Assembly: GCA_020629715.1 (NCBI GenBank)
Contig: JAHDCU010000010.1
Location: 107,946-171,945, forward strand
Source of the DNA: Saprospiraceae bacterium
GTDB lineage: Bacteria; Bacteroidota; Bacteroidia; Chitinophagales; Saprospiraceae
Direction of reading: 5' to 3'
Length of the DNA stretch: 64,000 bases
The notes under the pieces are model-generated. The model searched no databases, was not told where the DNA came from, and saw nothing but the letters and a program-made list of their open reading frames with translations. Positions 62,241 to 64,000 of this stretch are shown here, one piece after another (position 1 is the stretch's first letter; each line of letters begins with the position of its first letter). The position numbers and the translations under genes were made by a program.

Positions 62241-62277
62241 AAAATGCTACCAATTATAAATTTAATAAATTGGAATT

Positions 62278-62544
62278 ATGAAGAAGTCAAAATTTATCGA
62301 AACGCAGATTATCAAAGCGATAAAGGAAAATGAAAGTGGCCGTAAGGTTGATGACATTGCAAGAGAGCTGGGCATCAATGTAGGCACATTTTATCAATGG
62401 AGAAAGAAGTATTCTGGCATGGAGGTATCTCACCTAAAACGCCTTAAAGAGCTTGAGCAAGAAAATGCGAAGCTCAAGAGGATGTTTGCAGATCAAGCAC
62501 TGCAGTTGGAGATGGCCAAAGATGTGATCTCAAAAAAGTGGTAG
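62278..62544 (+). CDS. IS3-family transposase OrfA
   Basis: An 88-residue DNA-binding subunit. Residues about 5-50 form the helix-turn-helix of HTH_Tnp_1 (VDDIARELGINVGTFYQWRK). Residues about 52-85 form a leucine zipper (LKRLKELEQENAKLKRMF) used for OrfA/OrfAB dimerization. It ends at a TAG just after the heptamer A-AAA-AAG (62532-62538), where a -1 slip enters the OrfB frame, as in IS3 elements. It appears intact. Confidence 0.92.
   Translation: MKKSKFIETQIIKAIKENESGRKVDDIARELGINVGTFYQWRKKYSGMEVSHLKRLKELEQENAKLKRMFADQALQLEMAKDVISKKW
62532..62538 (+). promoter_or_regulatory. programmed -1 frameshift heptamer (A AAA AAG)
   Basis: In the OrfA frame the codons read TCA AAA AAG TGG TAG. A -1 slip on AAAAAAG continues in the frame of OrfB (GTG GTA GGG). 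This matches the known IS3-family mechanism for producing the OrfAB transposase. Confidence 0.8.
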
Positions 62545-63460
62545 GGCCTTCAGCCAAACGATCAGCCTCCAATTATCTTAGTGAGAAGTACCAAGTTAGT
62601 CAACGTCTAATATGCGAAGCCATAGTTTTCTGTCGGACTACAGCAAGATACGTTCCCACCAAAGATGATAGTGTAACAGAGGCAAAGTTAGAAGAACTAG
62701 CTAGGAAGTATCCGACTAGAGGAATGGATACTTATTACGGGATGATCAGACTAGAAGGCCTAATATGGAACAGAAAGCGAATAGTTAGAGTCTATCGGAA
62801 GATGGGCCTACAACTACGAAGAAAGTACAAGAAAAGAATCAACAGACCCTATCGAGAGGGTTTGAGCCAACCTATCATGCCAAATGTGACATGGAGTATA
62901 GACTTCATGAGTGATGCATTAGAGGATGGCAGACGATTGAGAACATTCAATGTAATTGACGACTACAATAGACAGTGCCTAGGTATAAGAACAGGTGTCA
63001 GCATGCCATCTAACCGCATCACTAGAATACTAGACGAGATCATAGAAACATACGGGAAGCCTCATGCTTTGAGATGCGACAATGGACCTGAGTTCATTTC
63101 CTTTCATATACAGCAGTGGGCAGAAGAAAAGGGCATAGAGTTAAAGTATATACAGCCAGGCAAGCCAAATCAGAATGGCTATATGAACGATTCAACCGTA
63201 CTTACAGAGAAGATGTACTAGATGCATATCTGTTTTCAAACTTACATCAGCTACAGATAACAACGGACTACTGGATAGATCAGTATAATACAAATCATCC
63301 ACATCAATCACTAGGGCGAATGAGCCCTGTGGGATTTAGATATTCACGACGCAAAGTTATTGATGCCTACGAATCAGTAAAGGCTAAAATGAATGGCTCT
63401 AAAGAGCCAGCCTTGACAGATTCTACATCATCAATAGGCTGCCGCTACATAAATATCTAA
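62538..63460 (+). pseudogene. IS3-family transposase OrfB, inactivated by a frameshift
   Basis: The DDE catalytic part of the transposase. The first frame (62538-63221) has the HTH_21-like YYGMIRLEGLIWNRKRIVRV segment and two catalytic aspartates, in WSIDFMSDA and RCDNGPEF. It then degrades at about 63183 into a foreign tail. The second frame (from about 63180 to 63460) continues the protein with ERFNRTYREDVLDAYLF and NTNHPHQSLGRMSPVGF. A one-base deletion near GGCTATATGAACG separates them, just before the third catalytic residue, the Glu of ERFNRTY. One product therefore lacks the catalytic glutamate. Confidence 0.85.
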
Positions 63461-63493
63461 ATGAAATAATTTAATGTTAACCCGGTAGTAAAA

Positions 63494-63511
63494 TGGGGAA
63501 GTCTTCAGACC
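63494..63511 (-). repeat. right terminal inverted repeat of IS3 element
   Basis: The complement reads GGTCTGAAGACTTCCCCA, pairing with the left end at 62223-62240. Confidence 0.8.
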
Positions 63512-63515
63512 TTTC
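63512..63515 (+). repeat. right target-site duplication (TTTC)
   Basis: Matches TTTC at 62219-62222 on the other side of the IS element. Confidence 0.6.
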
Positions 63516-63596
63516 GAATTGCTCAATTACATATTCAGGTTTATCAAATTGCATTCTGTGATTCGCTATTATGTTTAAGGAACTTGCCAAAGGTGA

Positions 63597-63878
63597 TTAT
63601 TTTATGTATCCAGAATTTGCAAAAAAGTTTGTTAAGTATTGTCTTATCTCAAATTCACTTTCTTTCCTATCGTAGGCAAAAAACGAAATCTCTTTGCAAG
63701 TCTTCTTGAACGAATATGTTTGGTCGTTTTTTAGTTTAGTAAATTGCTCTTGAAATTGAGTCAAAAACTCTTCACTGTATTCAATACGAAATTTCTTCAT
63801 TCTATTTAAGTAGAACTCTTCAGATGCTTCAAATGCATCAGGGCATATACTTAATATGATTTTTAATTTATCGTCCAT
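63597..63878 (-). CDS. hypothetical 93-residue protein
   Basis: A small soluble, charged protein with no recognizable domain, signal peptide or membrane segment. It is rich in Glu, Lys and aromatic residues (EFYLNRMKKF, FKKTCKEISFFAYDRKE) and is predicted to be mostly helical. It lies between the IS element and an imperfect palindrome that begins just upstream of its start codon. Such lone small proteins beside palindromes occur in integron-like or other cassette settings, but no integrase is visible here. It may be a recently gained gene. Its function is unknown. Confidence 0.5.
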   Translation of the reverse strand: MDDKLKIILSICPDAFEASEEFYLNRMKKFRIEYSEEFLTQFQEQFTKLKNDQTYSFKKTCKEISFFAYDRKESEFEIRQYLTNFFANSGYIK

Positions 63879-63885
63879 TTTTTAA

Positions 63886-63948
63886 TGCCATATAACGGAT
63901 GATTATATGCGGAGTAAGACCGCAGGGAATATTCCGTCATATATGGTG
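63886..63948. repeat. 63-bp imperfect palindrome with nested stem
   Basis: Outer arms CCATATAACGGA (63888-63899) and TCCGTCATATATGG (63933-63946) are nearly complementary. TGCGG (63908-63912) and CCGCA (63920-63924) form an inner stem with a 7-nt loop. The interrupted layout recalls recombination or dispersed-repeat hairpins, although the canonical attC core sequences are absent. It lies just upstream of the small hypothetical gene's start. Confidence 0.55.
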
Positions 63949-64000
63949 AGCCTGTTTCTAAAGTCAAGATAGGATAAAAAATAAAAAGCGTTGAATAGAG

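Larger units (their letters stand above)
62223..63511 (+). mobile_element. IS3-family insertion sequence with frameshifted transposase
   Basis: A 1289-bp element. Terminal inverted repeats are GGTATGAAGACTTCCCCA at the left and the complement of GGTCTGAAGACTTCCCCA at the right, with one mismatch, and similarity continues inward (CTACC). It contains an orfA and an orfB in the IS3 arrangement, overlapping at an A6G frameshift site. TTTC duplications flank it. orfB carries a single-base frameshift before the last catalytic residue, so this copy should be unable to transpose unaided. The lack of adjacent degraded copies and the intact ends suggest recent arrival. Confidence 0.88.

Noticed and set aside
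62037..62333. 98-residue open frame before and into the IS element
   Set aside because: It starts with TTG, has no domain or signal, and its end is read from IS terminal sequence. At most a remnant of an interrupted gene.
63477..63554. minus-strand 25-codon open frame crossing the right IS end
   Set aside because: It is very short, and joining its flank with the left flank of the IS does not give a longer continuous frame, so there is no support for an interrupted gene on this strand.

Overview
The window comes from a free-living, polysaccharide-degrading member of the Bacteroidota, most likely a marine Saprospiraceae-like lineage. Supporting signs are paired SusC/SusD transporters, Bacteroides-type ECF sigma/FecR signalling, PorP/SprF and type IX secretion (T9SS) C-terminal sorting domains, lipoprotein signal peptides, AT-rich DNA, few Shine-Dalgarno sequences, and a TTG-N20-TAnnTTTG promoter in front of tRNA-Ser. 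The taxonomic placement is an inference from gene content only.

Layout. 0.1-5.5 kb: ECF sigma factor, FecR anti-sigma, STN-containing TonB receptor and DUF4249 lipoprotein, with a sigma-54-like site before the receptor. 5.6-11.2 kb: Crp/Fnr regulator, tRNA-Ser, gamma-glutamyltransferase, ferredoxin, phosphatidylserine synthase and M48 protease. 11.5-19.6 kb: tRNA-Leu, tRNA-Gly, then a T9SS-linked set of PorP/SprF, OmpA/PD40 and a 1368-residue adhesin-like protein with a type B sorting domain. 19.7-31.6 kb: housekeeping genes (BioY, DinB-like, an ABC exporter, DnaK, a hydrolase lipoprotein, a beta-propeller lipoprotein, M32 carboxypeptidase, DUF423, amidohydrolase, polyprenyl synthetase).

31.8-57.4 kb is the centre of interest: a complete-looking alginate utilization locus. 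It has a GntR/FCD regulator, two SusC/SusD pairs, a tandem PL7 lipoprotein, a secreted PL7-PL7 protein with accessory domains, a PL6 lyase, a PKD surface lipoprotein and an unclassified secreted beta-helix protein. It also holds the whole cytoplasmic route: KdgF-like cupin, hexuronate MFS permease, DEH reductase (SDR), KDG kinase and KDPG aldolase. Lyases outside the cell cut alginate, SusCD imports oligomers, KdgF linearizes the unsaturated monomer to DEH, and the SDR, kinase and aldolase convert DEH to pyruvate and glyceraldehyde-3-phosphate. Two near-identical 18-bp palindromes (AATTGGT-N2-ACCAATT core), one before the regulator gene and one before the secreted PL7 gene, look like its operators. 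No PL17 exo-lyase is visible, which makes the beta-helix protein the main candidate for a new activity.

57.7-64 kb: a convergent GH16 glucanase with a T9SS tag, a metallophosphoesterase/glycosyltransferase pair, a GNAT acetyltransferase, and an IS3-family element with a TTTC target duplication. Its transposase is broken by a frameshift at the catalytic glutamate. The window ends with a small unknown protein next to a strong imperfect palindrome.
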